Positions 24,801 through 39,800 of a stretch of DNA of 64,000 nucleotides are shown here, piece after piece. Position 1 is the first letter of the stretch; each line of letters opens with the position of its first letter. Made by a program: the position numbers and the translations under genes. A model generated the notes under the pieces. The model was not told where the DNA came from, ran no database searches, and was given only the letters and a program-made list of their open reading frames with translations. This DNA comes from Patiria miniata (taxonomy: Eukaryota; Echinodermata; Asteroidea; Valvatida; Asterinidae), in the NCBI RefSeq assembly GCF_015706575.1, contig NW_024037062.1, positions 7,436,811-7,500,810 on the forward strand. Direction: 5' to 3'.

Positions 24801-27800
24801 CAACAAAAATTGTTTGTAACAATTTGGTAAGATGTTTATGAAAAGATTGTAAAACGAGGCAAAATATTTGCAGTAATGTTACAGTCACGTGGTATTTATC
24901 ACAAATCGCTAAATCTAAAGTATGGTGTTCCATAATCACGACGCCATAGGCGTCGTGATTTTGGGCGTCGCATTTTTAAGCTCTGGCAGGGATCCTTTGG
25001 ATAGATTTCATGCGAGACTTTCATGCAAGATGGCCAAAGCTTAATGTGCACTCACACTTGTTTTTTTGTCTGAATTTGTTGTTGGATGCCTTACTTTCAG
25101 ATCGTTGTGTCTGCAAATGGCAATACCTGCACTGAGTGTAAAGACGTCATCATGGATCTATCAGACATCCTCGGCAATCAAACGGTGCAGGTAATGAACC
25201 ATTGTCTGAAATATGTGACCTGTTCTGTCAAAATCAGACTTTTCTGGGCAAAAGGTCAAAAATGAGATTTTTGCATATTGTTAAAACATGTTCTTTTTCT
25301 TTTTAATAGGTGGTTTAATTTTTGAAATCGGTCGTTCCTGGGCAGAGTTATGCCATTTTGAAGTTCATTGTGTCGAAAAGTAGAAAACGGAGAAAATGGC
25401 CACGAACGTCACAAAACAGTAATTTCTTTAACTGGTATACCTTAACAAATCATCAAAAATACTATATTTAGAGTTCAAATTAGGGTTTCAAACTTTAATG
25501 GTATATTTTAGACATGTTCAGGATTACAAATATGCAAAAATTTGAAAATCGAAAAAAATCACTCCCTCAGCATTTTTTGGCTTTATCTTAATTTCAACCT
25601 CTGCCCAGAAGCGTCTGCTTTTGACAGAACAGGTCACATATGTAAATTAAAGACATGTAGGCACAATTGCAATTACTCAGAAACATAACTACCGATTTAA
25701 AGGGAATATACAACATTTGTAAACATCCAAAAACAAAACTACAAAAGAAGTATGAAATACCTTACTGGACTGTTAGTGAATGACGATCCAAAGCATCCTG
25801 TTGAAAATCATGGCACCTGGTGTGATATCATTTTCAAGTAAAGTGGTATCTTTGTATCAATTTCCAACGCTGGTTAGTCGACCAGCGTTGGAAAAAACTG
25901 GCTTTTTAAAAATACTACCCCCAATTTACCACATTTAGTTAGTCCACATTTTGTTTGCAATTGATTTCACACCTATGAATGGGTACAAGCCAGCTAGACT
26001 GCATGGTTCCCTGACCACACAATTCCCGAAGTCTGTAAAGTGCTCCGTTTCATCTTAAGTGGACTCAGGGAACCAGACTGTACAGGAACATGATTGTTTT
26101 TCTTGGTTTTTCCAGTATCTACGAACACAAAACTTTCAACAAGTCAGTGTAAGAATATTGCTGTAAAATACTAACCCCCAAATTCATCCATTTCTGAAAA
26201 TTACAGCAAAAGCAAAATGTTGTATATTCCCTTTAAAGGGAATGTACATCATTGGCTTACGCTGTAATTTTCAGAAATGAACTATTTTGAGGGGTTAGTT
26301 TAATAGGTCAAATGTTGTTACACTGACATGTTTGAAGTTTTGTGTTAAAAAAACTGGAAAAACCAAGAAAAACTAAAATGTTCAAGTAGTCTGGCTCCCT
26401 GACTCCACTAAAGATGAAATGGACCAATTTATAGATGCCGGAAAATTGTAAGGTAATGGAACCAGTCTAACTGGCCTGCACCCATTCATGAACATGTAAC
26501 CAATAGCAAACAAAATTTGGACTGAAAAAAAAAAATGGTAAATTTGGAGCAGTAGTTGAAAAATAGTTAGGTTTTTCCAACGGTGGTCGGCCGACCACCG
26601 TTGGAAATTTATATAAAATACCACTTTTCTTGAAAATGACTTCACACCAGGTGCCATTATTTTACAGGATGATTTAGACTGTCATTTACCAACATCCTAG
26701 TAAGGTATTTCGTAAAAAAATTGGTAGGTTTGTTTTCGATGTTTGCAAATGTTGTATATTCCCTTTAACGAGAAAATCCTTGCTCATATTAGGTCTGGTA
26801 CCCAATACCCTGTGACATTATTCCAATGGAAATGGTATCGTTTGGCAGAAAAGAATCAATGAGGAAAGTCGATCAGCCTCTCAGCACAGTGTTTCTACGT
26901 GTATTAGCAATGGAATCCAGTTACAAAATCCCCCAAATGTGCATAGGTTTCCCTGTTTTCTCAAAATGTACAGTATCCACTGAGCTGAAACATATGCATC
27001 CTTTATAAAATTAAGAACAATTTTACTGCTTTAACCCTGCAAGGCAAGGCGCCATGATTGCATGTGATAGGCTTGTGATTACTTGCAGTGAGCTTGTGAT
27101 TACTTGTGATGGGCTTGTAATATTACTTGCGATGGGCTATGGATTACTTGTGATGGGCTTGTGAATACTGTGATGGGCTTGTGATTACTTGCGATGGGCT
27201 ATGGATTACTTGTGATAGGCTTGTGAATACTGCGATGGGCTTGTGATTACTTGTGATGGGCTTGTGATCACATGTGATCCACTGGCACACGTTTGTGTAC
27301 AACCATGCGACATCAAAGTCGTTTGGCTACTTTCGTGAACATAGGCTATGGTGGGTTAAAACATCAGTGTGAAGTGAACTCCGTCACAAGTCTGCACAAG
27401 TCCTTACAAGTCAATCACAAGTCAATCACAAGTCAATCACAAGTCATTCACTTCCAAAATCAAATCACAAGCTGGTCAAATGGTTCTGTGAAAACCTATG
27501 ATGGACCAGTGATTGACTTGCGACCGGACGTGATGGACTTAACTGCAATATTGCAACACTTCAAGTGTTTTTGAATTTCCATTTTCTTTCTCTAGGGCAA
27601 TTTATTTAAGCAGCTCATCGCCGTCTGTGTGGCTTTAGGAATCCCCTCTGATACCTGCAGCAGCGACGTCAATGAGTTCGGACCGATTGTCCTGCAGGCA
27701 CTTATTGGATACTTGGTTAGTATCAAAGGGAAGGTCTGTTTGGAAGGGGAAGGGGTGAGGGGTGGGGGAAGGAGGGGGGTGATGCAGCGATCACGGGCCG

Positions 27801-30800
27801 TGCCGCGCCGGCCAAACCACTATTCACTCGACACTTCTTACTAACTGCAGTGCAGGAAGTCGATGCCATTGCGTGATTTTTTGAATGCCGACTTACACAA
27901 AGGATTTTGTTACGCTTTTTGCGGAAAGGGGACTGCGAGTAACACGACGATTTGAGCGAAATGGTAACTTATAAAAGCCGACTTGGAAATAAAAAATTCA
28001 ATGGAAATGCATTACGGACAATCGGGACTTTAGTCAGACAGCCTACTTGAGCGATTTGACGACTTGTACGATGTGAACTTAGTATCAAGGGGAAGGTCGG
28101 TGGGAAAGGGGAAGTGGGGAGGGGTGGGGGATAGAGAGGGCGCGTGATGCAGCGATCACGGGCCGTGCCGCGCCGGCCAAACCACTTTTCACTCAACACT
28201 TCTTACCAACTGCAGTGCAGGAAGTCGATACCAATGCACGATTTTTTCAATGCCGACTTAATACACAAAGGATTTTGTTACGCTTTTTGCGGAAAGGGGA
28301 CCGCGAGAAACACGATGATTTGAGCGAAATGGCGACTTATAAAAGCCGACTTAAAAAAATTAAAAATTCAATGGAAATACATTACGGACAATCAGGACTT
28401 TATTCATACAGCCTACTCGAGCGATTTGACGACTTGTACAATGATTTGACGACTTGTACGACTTGTGTTGTTTTTTCAATTGTTTTTCGTCCACAGAGCC
28501 CTTCCCTCTGCCCAGGGCTGAGTCTGTGTTCATCAGCCATTCCAGAACCATTCCACTTGCCCAAACAGGTTCGTTACATCCGTTTCAGTTTTTTTATACG
28601 GGCGGAAATTTTCTCAAATGTTCATGCCTTTTTTTATGCATACAGTGGAACACTGCTGTAACAAACATCGCTGATCCACAGAAATTGTTCGTGATAGCGA
28701 TTGTTCGGTATAGTGATTTTAAGCTGCCAGTGCTCTTGTACTCACTTTTCAATAAATGGCGCCCTTCATAACTTCACCCTGCACGCCCTGGTAGTTACTG
28801 AAAGACGACTTTGAACACGTGCCGACTATTGAATAATGTAATTACAGAGTTTTTGAGTTTACTACCTACGGCAGTGGGAGGCTTTTCCCTTGTATTCCTT
28901 GGGGAAATAATAGCCACTTGTCGCTGTTGAAAACATTCCAAAGACAATCTCAGCTTAAAAGCAGCTAAATTCAATCACCGTAACCATCTCTGCCCTCACA
29001 GGTACCCATTTTCTCCTGGGTGGAGAGAAGCAATGAGTGACAAAGTGCCTTGCCCAAGGGCACACACACCATAACCCCAGGCTGGACTCAAACCCACAAC
29101 CTGCAGCTTTACCCTCAAACCACACAGTCAATGCTCCAGACCACGAGGTCATGACACTGCACAGGCACTGCACAATCTTTGTCATAACTAAGCCATGAGG
29201 ACTGAGATCTTCAATGTATCAAATTTATAAATGATGTTTCTTGCACCATTTTTGAGTTGGATTACTTGTGGGGGTGGCATATTTACACAACAATTCCAAA
29301 CAGTTTGTATTTTCTCTTTTTTTTCCTCAGATGCCAGCCCTTGAACTGGTGCCTGCACAACCGATATTCAGTTAGTTCTTTTCAAAAAAGGAAAAACAAA
29401 AATATCTGTAATTCTTAGATATGAAGAAAAAAGGAAGAAAGTGAGGATGCAGTCATTTTTTTCTTGTCCCACACTTACTAGTGTTACTATAAACTGCAAC
29501 CAAAAAATATTAATAAATAAATAACAGTTACAAAAAATAACATACAATGTAAGATTCTCTGACTTTATTTTTCCAATATTCCTTGTTCTCAAATCTCTTG
29601 GAAAGTATTTTATAAGCTTCGATGAGGTCAAAACAAGATTGTCATTTTTTTTCTTTCTATAAATCGAAAGTGCGACATTTCTGAGATGTAACCTCAATCC
29701 TGTAAAATCCTCCAACTGCCTCCATGTAAAAAATGCATTCAGCCTCAATCCTGCACAATCCTCCGGCAATCGCTGTCAATATGTCGAGGCAGAGCCAGTG
29801 ACATCCTGGAGCAGTGCGGAGGATTTCAAGTATAATCTAGGCCTAAATGTATGCGCGGCTGAGCATAAAAAATGCAAGGTTAGGCCCAAGACCTTGACAC
29901 AGTGCATCCTCCAAAATCAGCAACACACTTTCGCTTTTGCCATGAAGCCTTAATCTTGCAAAATCCTCCATTTAGCAAAAATGATTTTTTGGAGGATTTT
30001 GGAAGGTTAGGGTTAAGGATGTTTAGGAGTGCATCAGAGTGCGTCAAGAGGTCATGATGTCACAAGGTCATGAGGTCACTATGTTGCAAGGTCATGATGT
30101 CACAGGGTCACAAGGTTTAAGATCACACAGTAACAATGTCATGGTCATGATGTCATGAGTCTCAAGGTCATGATGACAAGGGTCACAAGGTCACAATGTC
30201 AAAGCGCAAAAAGGTCACATATCTCAAGGTCACATGGTCATGAGGTCATTATTTCGTAAGGTCATGACAAGGTCATGAGGTTACATGATTATGAGGTCAT
30301 TGAGTCATGAGGCCATAAGGTCATTGGTCACAAGTTTACAAGGTCATGATGTCATGAGGTCACATAGTCACGAGGTCACAAGATGTCAAGGTCATATGCT
30401 CATGAGGTCAGGTTTCATTTTGGGCCTGTCATAAAAATTACTAATATAAATCTAAATGTATGTCTTTTATTTTATATCTTGTCCATTTATCTTTTTCCGT
30501 TTACAGACCCCGTCGGTGATGACCCCACGAATTGTCTCATATGCGAGTTTTTAATGGATGTCCTGGGAGCCGTTTATCCCACAGGAGCAACCTCTGTAAG
30601 TGAATTCCTCGTGTTTATTCATGGGAAAACATTAGCCTGACATCTTACTTTGTTGTTTGTATTTTATTTCTGTCAATTTGTGAGTCAAGGAGTTGTGCTA
30701 CGGTTCATGCACAGGGCTATTATTAGTTTCCAGAGGAAATTACTTGAAACTAATTTACGTGCTAAAGAAAAACAGAGGTCACAGGCACTCTGGGCTTTGT

Positions 30801-33800
30801 GCGCAAACAAGAGAGGGCACTTTTTTACCACCTTCGAGATCCCAGTGGAGGGGACATTCTGCATACGCATACCGGTTCAGGCGCGAATGGCGCGCTTGTG
30901 CTTTTGCGCATACATTCTTGTTTTACTATACTCTGGAGGACAATGCTTTGTGTTTCCCTTTGTCCCTGTAATATAACACTCTCCCATAGACTAAGCACAC
31001 AAACTTATTACTACAGAGGACCGTTTTGAACAAAAACCCAACTCCTGAGGACTGAAAGGATCTGTTGTTCTCCCTTTGTGTGTTGGTCCTCGGGGGTCAT
31101 GTAGAACACGTACACCAGTTCATGGATTCGCCGAATTAGAAAACAACTACTGACGGAAATTTCCAAAAATGTGTCGCTTGACGCATCTTTGGCAATGACC
31201 CTCTTTATATTGTTTTCTTCACAATGACAGCATGCCAGAGAGAATAATTTCACAGGGTGTTTAATGCCATTGCTATCTTGAGATATTAAAAAGTATCAGA
31301 CAAAACTGACATCAAACCCATAATGTGACAATAAAAATATACAGATGCAATATACAAATTGCAAAACCAAATATGCTTTTGAGCAATAATATTGTCAGTT
31401 ACTTTTTTGGATAGCTGCAAATGATGTACTCTATCTGTAAGAGATGCTCTTTTTTTCTTGACTCAATAGGCCCAGTTGGAGACACTCATGTATACGAGCT
31501 GCAAGTCCCTACCTACCGAAGAGTTAGTGAAGCAATGCAACGCGTTTGTGACTAACTGGGCCGATAGACTTATCGAAGAGTTGGTGGCACTGGACTTCGA
31601 CTATGACAAAGCGTGTACCGGGCTCCAGATCTGCCCAGGTTGGATATGTTTTTTTTTTTAAAGCTCTGGCAGGATTTTCTACAAGTCACTTTGGTGTCGG
31701 TCGGTCGGTCGGTTGGTCGTCGAAAAATTTACAAAAAATACTTTACAAAAATTGAGCAAATGCCATGCCTATAGGTCAGTAAAATGCACTCTAAAATTTA
31801 TTTGTAACAATTCGTAAAGTTGTTTATGAAAATTATATAACGGAGGCAAGATATATGCAGTAATGTTATAGTCACGTGGTCTTTTATGTCGTGGTTGGAC
31901 GGCATCCAGAAGGAAGAAATGAAAATTGACGAAAAGTATGGTGTTCAGTATGTGCCACTGACGACGCATTTTTTGCCAGAGCTTATTGTGCCCCCGCATT
32001 TGTTAATAAGGGCGTTTCGCAAGCGAAGAGTTACAGTTGGGGCACCGGATAGGTCTTCAGTTTGTGTGGTCTTTTGACGTCACACACGACTCGCTATCCG
32101 CTAGGCGTGTACAAGGCACGGATGTATCACTCGCTGTGTGTCAGTGTGAAACGCCTAGTAATTTGTTGATTTTTACCTGTTTCTGTGTTTTGTGTAACTT
32201 GATTAAAAGAGGATGCAGTGCCTAGCATGTATGTACCATTTATCAGCGTTTCAAAGCAGGATTAGCTGCAGATACAAGGCTTTCATCGGAGGCTGCCATT
32301 TTGGATTAGTAGCGGATCCGATAACTCAGCCACGACTCCATGGGCGCGTGCGCATTCCTTCACTAACCCCTGGCCGTGATGTACATGTAAACGATGCTGA
32401 CTGGCTATTCAGAGCGTACTGCGCGGGTATTTGGAAGATTGCACGCCGGGCGCGCCCATAATGCGCTCGCGTGCTTTGCACGTCATGTCATGTACGAATA
32501 TTCAAAACTGCGCAATGCCTGTACGATATGGATTATGGCAGCCTCGTTTTTCGCTCAAGAAACCCCTGTATCTGCGGTTGTAAAAAGATTAAAGGGGTAC
32601 GTACCTTTAATACAAATCTTTGCTAAATAACGCAGTGTCCAAACCTTTTTTTGTAAGCATTGATTCTTCAAAAACACAACTTTCAACATTTTAAAGATGG
32701 CGTCAGCGCGTAAAACGGATAAACTGCAGCCTAGTTGTAATGTGACATATTTTGACACATTTAAATTACACAATTCCAGGGGTTGAGATCACGCAAGGCA
32801 TGATGGGAAACAACATGGCGCAGCAAGATCTCGTACCCATGAGAACGAGGTTGCCGATAACTTAACGTATGCGTACACATACACGATGTGAAACAATGGA
32901 ATCGTCGATTACGGTTCAAATAGCTAAACATATGCGTACATGTATCCGTTCCAATTTCAAATCCATTTCAAAACCAATAAAATACAACGCATAGATTTGT
33001 TCGGATTTGGATAAATTTAGGAGTCTGGAACCATCATGTCTTTACTTCTCATGAGCTGAATGTCCGGAATTTAGTGCATAAATTGCTGGCCTCACAACAA
33101 AACCTGTTTAACCTATACAACCCATATTTCAACTTGGGAGCCTATATTTTTTTTGGAAGTCACCAATATAACCTATTCATAAATACCTCAGACAGTTTAC
33201 CCATTCCTATTGGTCGAGAGCCCGTCACGTGGTTAGTTTGAAACGGTTGATGAAACACCGACTGGTTTCAAACACTTGATTCCTGCACCACTGCGTTCCG
33301 TGCCATGTCACGCAGTACGCGCGCCAATTTCCATATTAGCACTATGCACGCGAGACACCACAAATATGGCAAGGGGGGCGTTTTACAAAACATGAGGTAA
33401 AAATGTTGAACAAAATTGTTGGAAAATTGTGTAGCGAACCCAATACATGTAACTTTATGATCAAATAACATCGCAGTCGTGTGTGTATGTGGGTAGGGTT
33501 TTTGTTTTTGAATATTCAAACCAGCAAAAGCTATTCGTATAATCGCTTCATGATCACATATTTGAATATTTGGTATATTTCAGACAGCCCCAAGTCTGGG
33601 AGGCTATGTTTTCATCAGATTTTGTTGGTGGGTTGGTTGGTTGGTTTGTCTATTACCGTAATTTTCGGAATATAAGCCGCGGCTTATACGTTGAATTTGC
33701 CCATGAAAATGTTTACTGCGGCTTATACACAGGGCGGCTTATACGCTGAGCCGTGAAGAATAAAAATGATATTCAAATGGATATTTAATGTACTGGTATA

Positions 33801-36800
33801 AGGAAAGATCTGTTGCTGAAATGAATCATCAATTAAGAAAGTCATAAACAAACCGAAAGCACGTCCAACGAAAAGGTACCGAGCGGTAAAAAGTACGGTT
33901 AGCGAAAGCTGTCTCTTTGGCATCGACATCGACAACCGGCCGTACATGATTCTAGTGCAGTGTTGCATGCATGCTGCATGCCTTTCCCATGGACCACACC
34001 ATTTGTTGTAATAAAGGGGTGTACTTTCTTGGGAACAATAATTACCAATATTTCTGCTGTTTAAAAACAGAAAAAAAGATAACTAATACTTTTTATGGAG
34101 TTCCAAATATTTCTCTATTCAATAATCAGCTGTTCAATGTCACAATATAATTTTTTTTCTTGAAATGTATTCAAGAAACGATGTAAAACTCAAAGCAGGG
34201 GCTAAAAATCACCCCTTACGAAATGAATGGATTCGTCCATAAAATTTTCAGCATCGTGTTGACTATTTTCAAAGAAAGTTACGATCGCAACTTGAATTTT
34301 GACGTTAGTAATCACAACAATTTGATACGTTTTGTTGTAAAAACGGACCTGTTTATTCTTAGGACAAAACAAATCAGCATCTGTTGCCACAAAGCAGCAT
34401 TTGTAGCCTCCAGTCAGACGACACACGGTGGGTTACATATCTCAAGTGCTGGGGGAAAATGTTATCATTTGCCGGCGCTAGCTGCTGGGCCATGCACTAA
34501 CGTTTAAGGCCGGGGAACGGACGGGCCAGCCGGCAGTAATTCCCGGTGTTTATTTCTCATCATCAATTTCCATATTTGTTTGTATTATTGTAAGAGTATC
34601 AACTGTGAATGATTTGATATAACTTTTGTGGCCCTTTTTATAGCTTTCGTAGTGTGAATGGAACTGGTTCAGAGCATTTTGACTAGAATTTGGAGGCCCT
34701 ACAAAATTGAAACCACTGCGGTCGGTGCGGCTTATACGCCGGTGCGGCTTATACGCCGACTTCAAATCTTAATATGCAGATTTTTGCGTACTGCGGCTTA
34801 TACGCCGCGCGGCTTATATTCCAAAAATTACGGTAACAAGATAACTCAAAAAAATTTATGGACGGATTTGCATGAAAATTGTTTTAGGGGTGGTCCTTGG
34901 TACAAGTACAAATCGATTCGATTTTGGAAGTGATCTGGATCTGGGTCTGGATCCAGGATTTTTTTTTTGAGGATTCTTCACCATTTATGCGAGTATTTCT
35001 TTTGGTTGTACTGACAATTCCCTGATGAGTACTTTCAAGTTTTGAAAGTGTTTTTGTATTTCTTCCAATGCCTTTGGTCAAATATTGTTTCACCCTTTAG
35101 GCGAGGATTTCTTTAGGGTGTACTGACATTCAAGGCGGGGAATTGTTTAGCCTTGGTGGAGGTTGGCGCTCACTGAGTACCTTCTAGTTTCGAAAGTTTT
35201 TTCTTATTTCTTCCAATGTCTTTGGTCAGGTATTGTTCCGGAACCGAAAGCCCAAATAAACGATACTACATGCATCATGTGTGAGTTTGTGATGGACTTC
35301 CTCACCTCATTTCACCCGCAAGACTTCACAAAGGTACGTGGGACATTCCACAAATTTTAGGTACGAGTGATATTTTTCCTGTCCCTGTTATACCTTGGTA
35401 CTTTGTAATTTGCCATTCAAGTATCATCAAGAATGACTTCAATATTTTTTGGATAAGTAGTTTGCTTTTCATAATCACTCTTGGAGGGTGACTCAGTATA
35501 TAAGAGTGCTTCAGAATTAGAAAATCATAGATGTCAGATGTAACGGGGACGGGAAAAAAGTGGACCCCAAGTTTATAGAATGACCCATATATAATATATT
35601 ATAATTGTTTTTTCAATCCTTACTCGCAGCTGAGAAGCTTAATTGCGAAGGATGCCTATATCCTTCTAATCACATGCAGATTTTCAAAATTTAATAGCCA
35701 ATGTAATACAGAGTGAGTCAAAAAGAAAGTGACTGAATTAGAAATAAAATATAAAAAAAAGTGGCTCGTTTCATTTCATACAAAAAAAACACAGGCATGA
35801 TAAAGTACATATTGAGTAGTACATGTAACTGTGAAAATTTCACTGTGAACATATGAAGATCACAAAATTCAGCTGTCCACCACTGATCATTTACTGTCCT
35901 ACGATCTGATGAATACCCACTAAATACAGTAAAACATGGACATTTTCCCACCTGAATGGAGGAGAACTTGCAAAGGAAAAAATACCAAAATCGCCATTAA
36001 TATTTCAGAAAAAAATAGATGACTTGTTCCTCATATTCCAAACACAAAATCTGGCAGTAAAAATACTGTTTCAGTCTTGATTGAAATGATTCAAATCTCA
36101 TTTGTATTTGAGTGCCTGTGTGTAATCTGTAATTCTCACTCAGCTCAATAGCTTCCAATGGCATTCCACGGACAGCTATAAAAATGGGTTCTTTTTAAAG
36201 TAAAACATGCATAACTTCTGATAGCATGGATCAATTTCCGTAATTCGATTTTTTTTCCTTTCAGATGAGTGGAAGAACATGCTCTTTTAAAACATACTTC
36301 ATTGTTGTATCAAATTTGATTGTTTTTTAAGAAAAACAAAATCATTGACCCAGGACACTTTCTTTTTGATGCACCCTGTAGAACTATCCAGCAATGCAAT
36401 CGAATTGGCATGAAAAAAACTTTTAATGAATAGCCATTTAAAGCAGAACATAATTTATATCATCTTGGACAAGCTTTACGAGGCTTACTTTGTCTTGTTT
36501 TCATTTTTTTCCCCATTTATATTCAGGTGGATATCCAATCTGCCATGAACAAAGCATGCTCCCTTCAGCCGCCCGGTTCCAAGACTGAATGCGACGGTTT
36601 TGTGAGCCAGTACGGTGCCCAGATCATCACTCTGCGGATGGACAAGACACCCTTTGAAGACGTCTGCATGAAGATGAATGTCTGCCCAGATTTGGGTGAG
36701 TCAACGAATGGTCACCTCCTGTATACTTGTTGCTGGTCCCAGAGGACTGACTGACTGACTGACAGACGGGGAGACAGACAGACTGACTAACTGACACACT

Positions 36801-39800
36801 GACTGACTGTGACTTGTGAATTAGACTGGTTACCCATCTCACAGACTGACTGTGACTTGTGAATTAGACTGGTTACCCATCTCACAGACTGACTGTGACT
36901 TGTGAATTAGACTGGTTACCCATCTCACTGACTGACTGTGACTTGTGAATTAGACTGGTTACCCATCTCACAGACTGACTGTGACTTGTGAATTAGACTG
37001 GTTACCCATCTCACAGACTGACTGTGACTTGTGAATTAGACTGGTTACCCATCTCACTGACTGACTGTGACTTGTGAATTAGACTGGTTACCTATCTCAC
37101 AGACTTGTTAATTAGACTGGTTACCTATCACACTGACTTATTAATTAGACTGGTTACCTATCTCACAGACTGACTCACTTGTGAATTAGACTGGTTGAAT
37201 ATCTCACAGACTTGTTAATTAGACTGGTTACCTGTCTCACTGACTGACTGTCACTTGTGAATTAGACTGGTTACTAGCTATCTCACAGACTCGTTGATTA
37301 GACCGGTTACCTATCTCACAGATTGACTCACTTGTGAATTAGACTGGTTGCCTATCTCACTTGACTGTCACTTGCAACTTACACTGCTTACCTACAATTA
37401 GACTGGCTACCTATATCACTGACTAACTATCACTTGTGACTTTGACTGGTTACCTATGTTACTGACTGACCGTCACTTGTGAATTAGACTGGTTACCTAT
37501 CTCACTGATTGACTGTCACTTGTGAATTAGACTGGTTACCTATCTCACTGACTGACTGTCACTTGTGAATTAGACTGGTTACCTATCTCACTGACTGACT
37601 GTCACTTGTGAATTAGACTGGTTACCTATCTCACTGACTGACTGTCACTTGTGACTTAGACTGGTTACCTATCTCACAGACTGACTCACTTGTGAATAAG
37701 ACTGGTAACCTATCTCACTGACTCACGGTCACTTGTGACTTAGACTGGTTACCTATCTCACAGACTTGTTAATTAGACTGGTTACCTATCTCACTGATTG
37801 ACTGTCACTTGTGACTTAAACTGGTTACCTATCGCACTGACTGACTATACTAGGTCCTCATCCAAATGACATATACCTCAAGTCAGAACATCTCTTTCTC
37901 CTGTCTGTCTCACGTATTGTTTTGTTAGTCCTTTGGTCGTATGTTTGTCCATAGGTAAGGGCACAAAAGCGTTCTGCTTAACCTTATACCTAAATGTTGT
38001 CATCTAATTTCACACTTTATAATTAATCACTGTGTACATATCTATCTAATATTATACTAGTGACTTTTTCTAATGTATACATGTTTGTACATACCGGTAA
38101 TTGTAATGAATGACATCATTGAAATAAATGTTACTACTACTAACATACCATTTCTTTCTCTGGACCAAAAATTTGGAATGACCTTTCACTGTCCATAACT
38201 AATTGCCCTTCAAGTACAGTGAAATCTCGATAAGTAAACCTCAAGGGAACATGCTCAAAATTTGACTTAAGCAGAGTTTTGAGTTATGCAGGGTTGTATA
38301 TCATCATTATGCTACTAAAGGGAATGGATTCTTTGTTTGAATTAACAGTTGTTTTGAGTTATCAGAGTTTGACTTATCGAGATTACATTCAAATATAAAC
38401 TAAAACCATTCCTACTTAATTCTCAGAGAGCCTGATTCATTATTACGTTAAGTTGATTTAGCCGTTATTGAAATGTTGTTTATTGTCGTGTCTACTTTGT
38501 GTAGCTGTTACAAATTTAACTATTGTTATTATTTCTCAATTCTATAGTGAGTGTTGTTTGTCTTGTTTTGTCTGGTATTGTTGGGCACATCCACCACAAG
38601 CTTCGGCTTATTAGGATGCTGCCTCCACAGAGTGGAAATAAATGTTTATTGAATTGAAATTGAATTCTCTGTGTTGCCTGCATACAGTGTCGGCGCAGGA
38701 CCGTTTTGATGACATCTTTGACTGTTTGGAGTGCCAACGCGTCAAGGCTTACCTCGTTCAAGTGATCAAACCGCACGTTACCCAGGTATATAATGTGACA
38801 ATGAATACCCCATCATTACATGCCTTGGTAGTTTCAATATTTAAGGCTAGAATTACGCAATTGCGAACTCGATATCAAGAGGGCGCTCGCCAATTTGTAT
38901 TATAGAAAATGATTACGTAATTCAAAAACAACATGGGGTTTGTATTGTATAACTGTCACATTAATGTTCCATTTACTAGACGCTAGGCTCCTTCAAAATG
39001 ACTTTACCAGTTCCCATCGTTAAGATTGCCTCGACTCACCTCTGGGTGACGTCTAAACACGCTTATCCCTCGTGCCTTTTGTACACACACACAAAGTCTG
39101 TGAAGTTTGTGGAGGCAGACCGAAGAAATATCGTGCAAATACTGTTGAAATAACTCTTGCGAATCAGTATTTGTGGCATTTGGCTGTTCATCAGAAGTTG
39201 GCTGGAAATTTTAGCCTTTTGCGAAAGTCTAAATTGTTGGAAAAAATAATCCTGGCGCAAAGTTGTCAAACAGTAAATAAGTTGGATGTATTTACTCTTC
39301 ATTGTTTCAAACATCAAACTTATCATGTCCTTAACTCAAGTCTTGGGAATGATTTAATTCAGTGTGAACATGGGATGCCAATCTCAAACGCCATGTTTAA
39401 TTAAATAGCTGAAATGCTTATTGTTGTTTTGATTATCTTTCTTTTTTTCGATGATGAATATTTAGCAACAGGTTGGCTACGCGCTGGACGCAGTGTGTCT
39501 CTTGATAGGGGGCAACGTGAAGGGCTGCCTCGAATTCATGATACAGTATCGCAGCGACGTGGCAGGGTACTTGCTGTCAGGAAAACCAGTCGACATGCTC
39601 TGCAAAGGGATTGGAGTGTGCACAGCAGGTAGGTTACGTGCAGTGCCGTGGCCTCGTGGTCTAGCTGGGGCATTGAATTTGTGGTCTGCGGGTAATTCTG
39701 CAGGTTGTGGGTTCGAGTCCAGCCTGGGGTTATGGTGCCTGTGCCCTTGGGCAAGGCACTTTGTCACTCATTGCTTCTCTCCACCCAGGAGTAAATGGGT

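Noticed and set aside
30507-30595. Start of a second, independent saposin gene
   Set aside because: The exon enters in phase 1 and nothing between 29376 and 30506 offers an ATG exon with a signal peptide. Exon 16 supplies the exact phase needed.
32213-32630. Short + strand frames in the GC-richer part of the exon 18-19 intron
   Set aside because: No splice sites in phase, no cysteine pattern and no recognisable domain.
39072-39404. 110-codon frame with a CEVCG motif
   Set aside because: The C-x2-C looks saposin-like but the rest does not fit. It has no acceptor or donor in phase, and modules 8 and 9 are complete without it.
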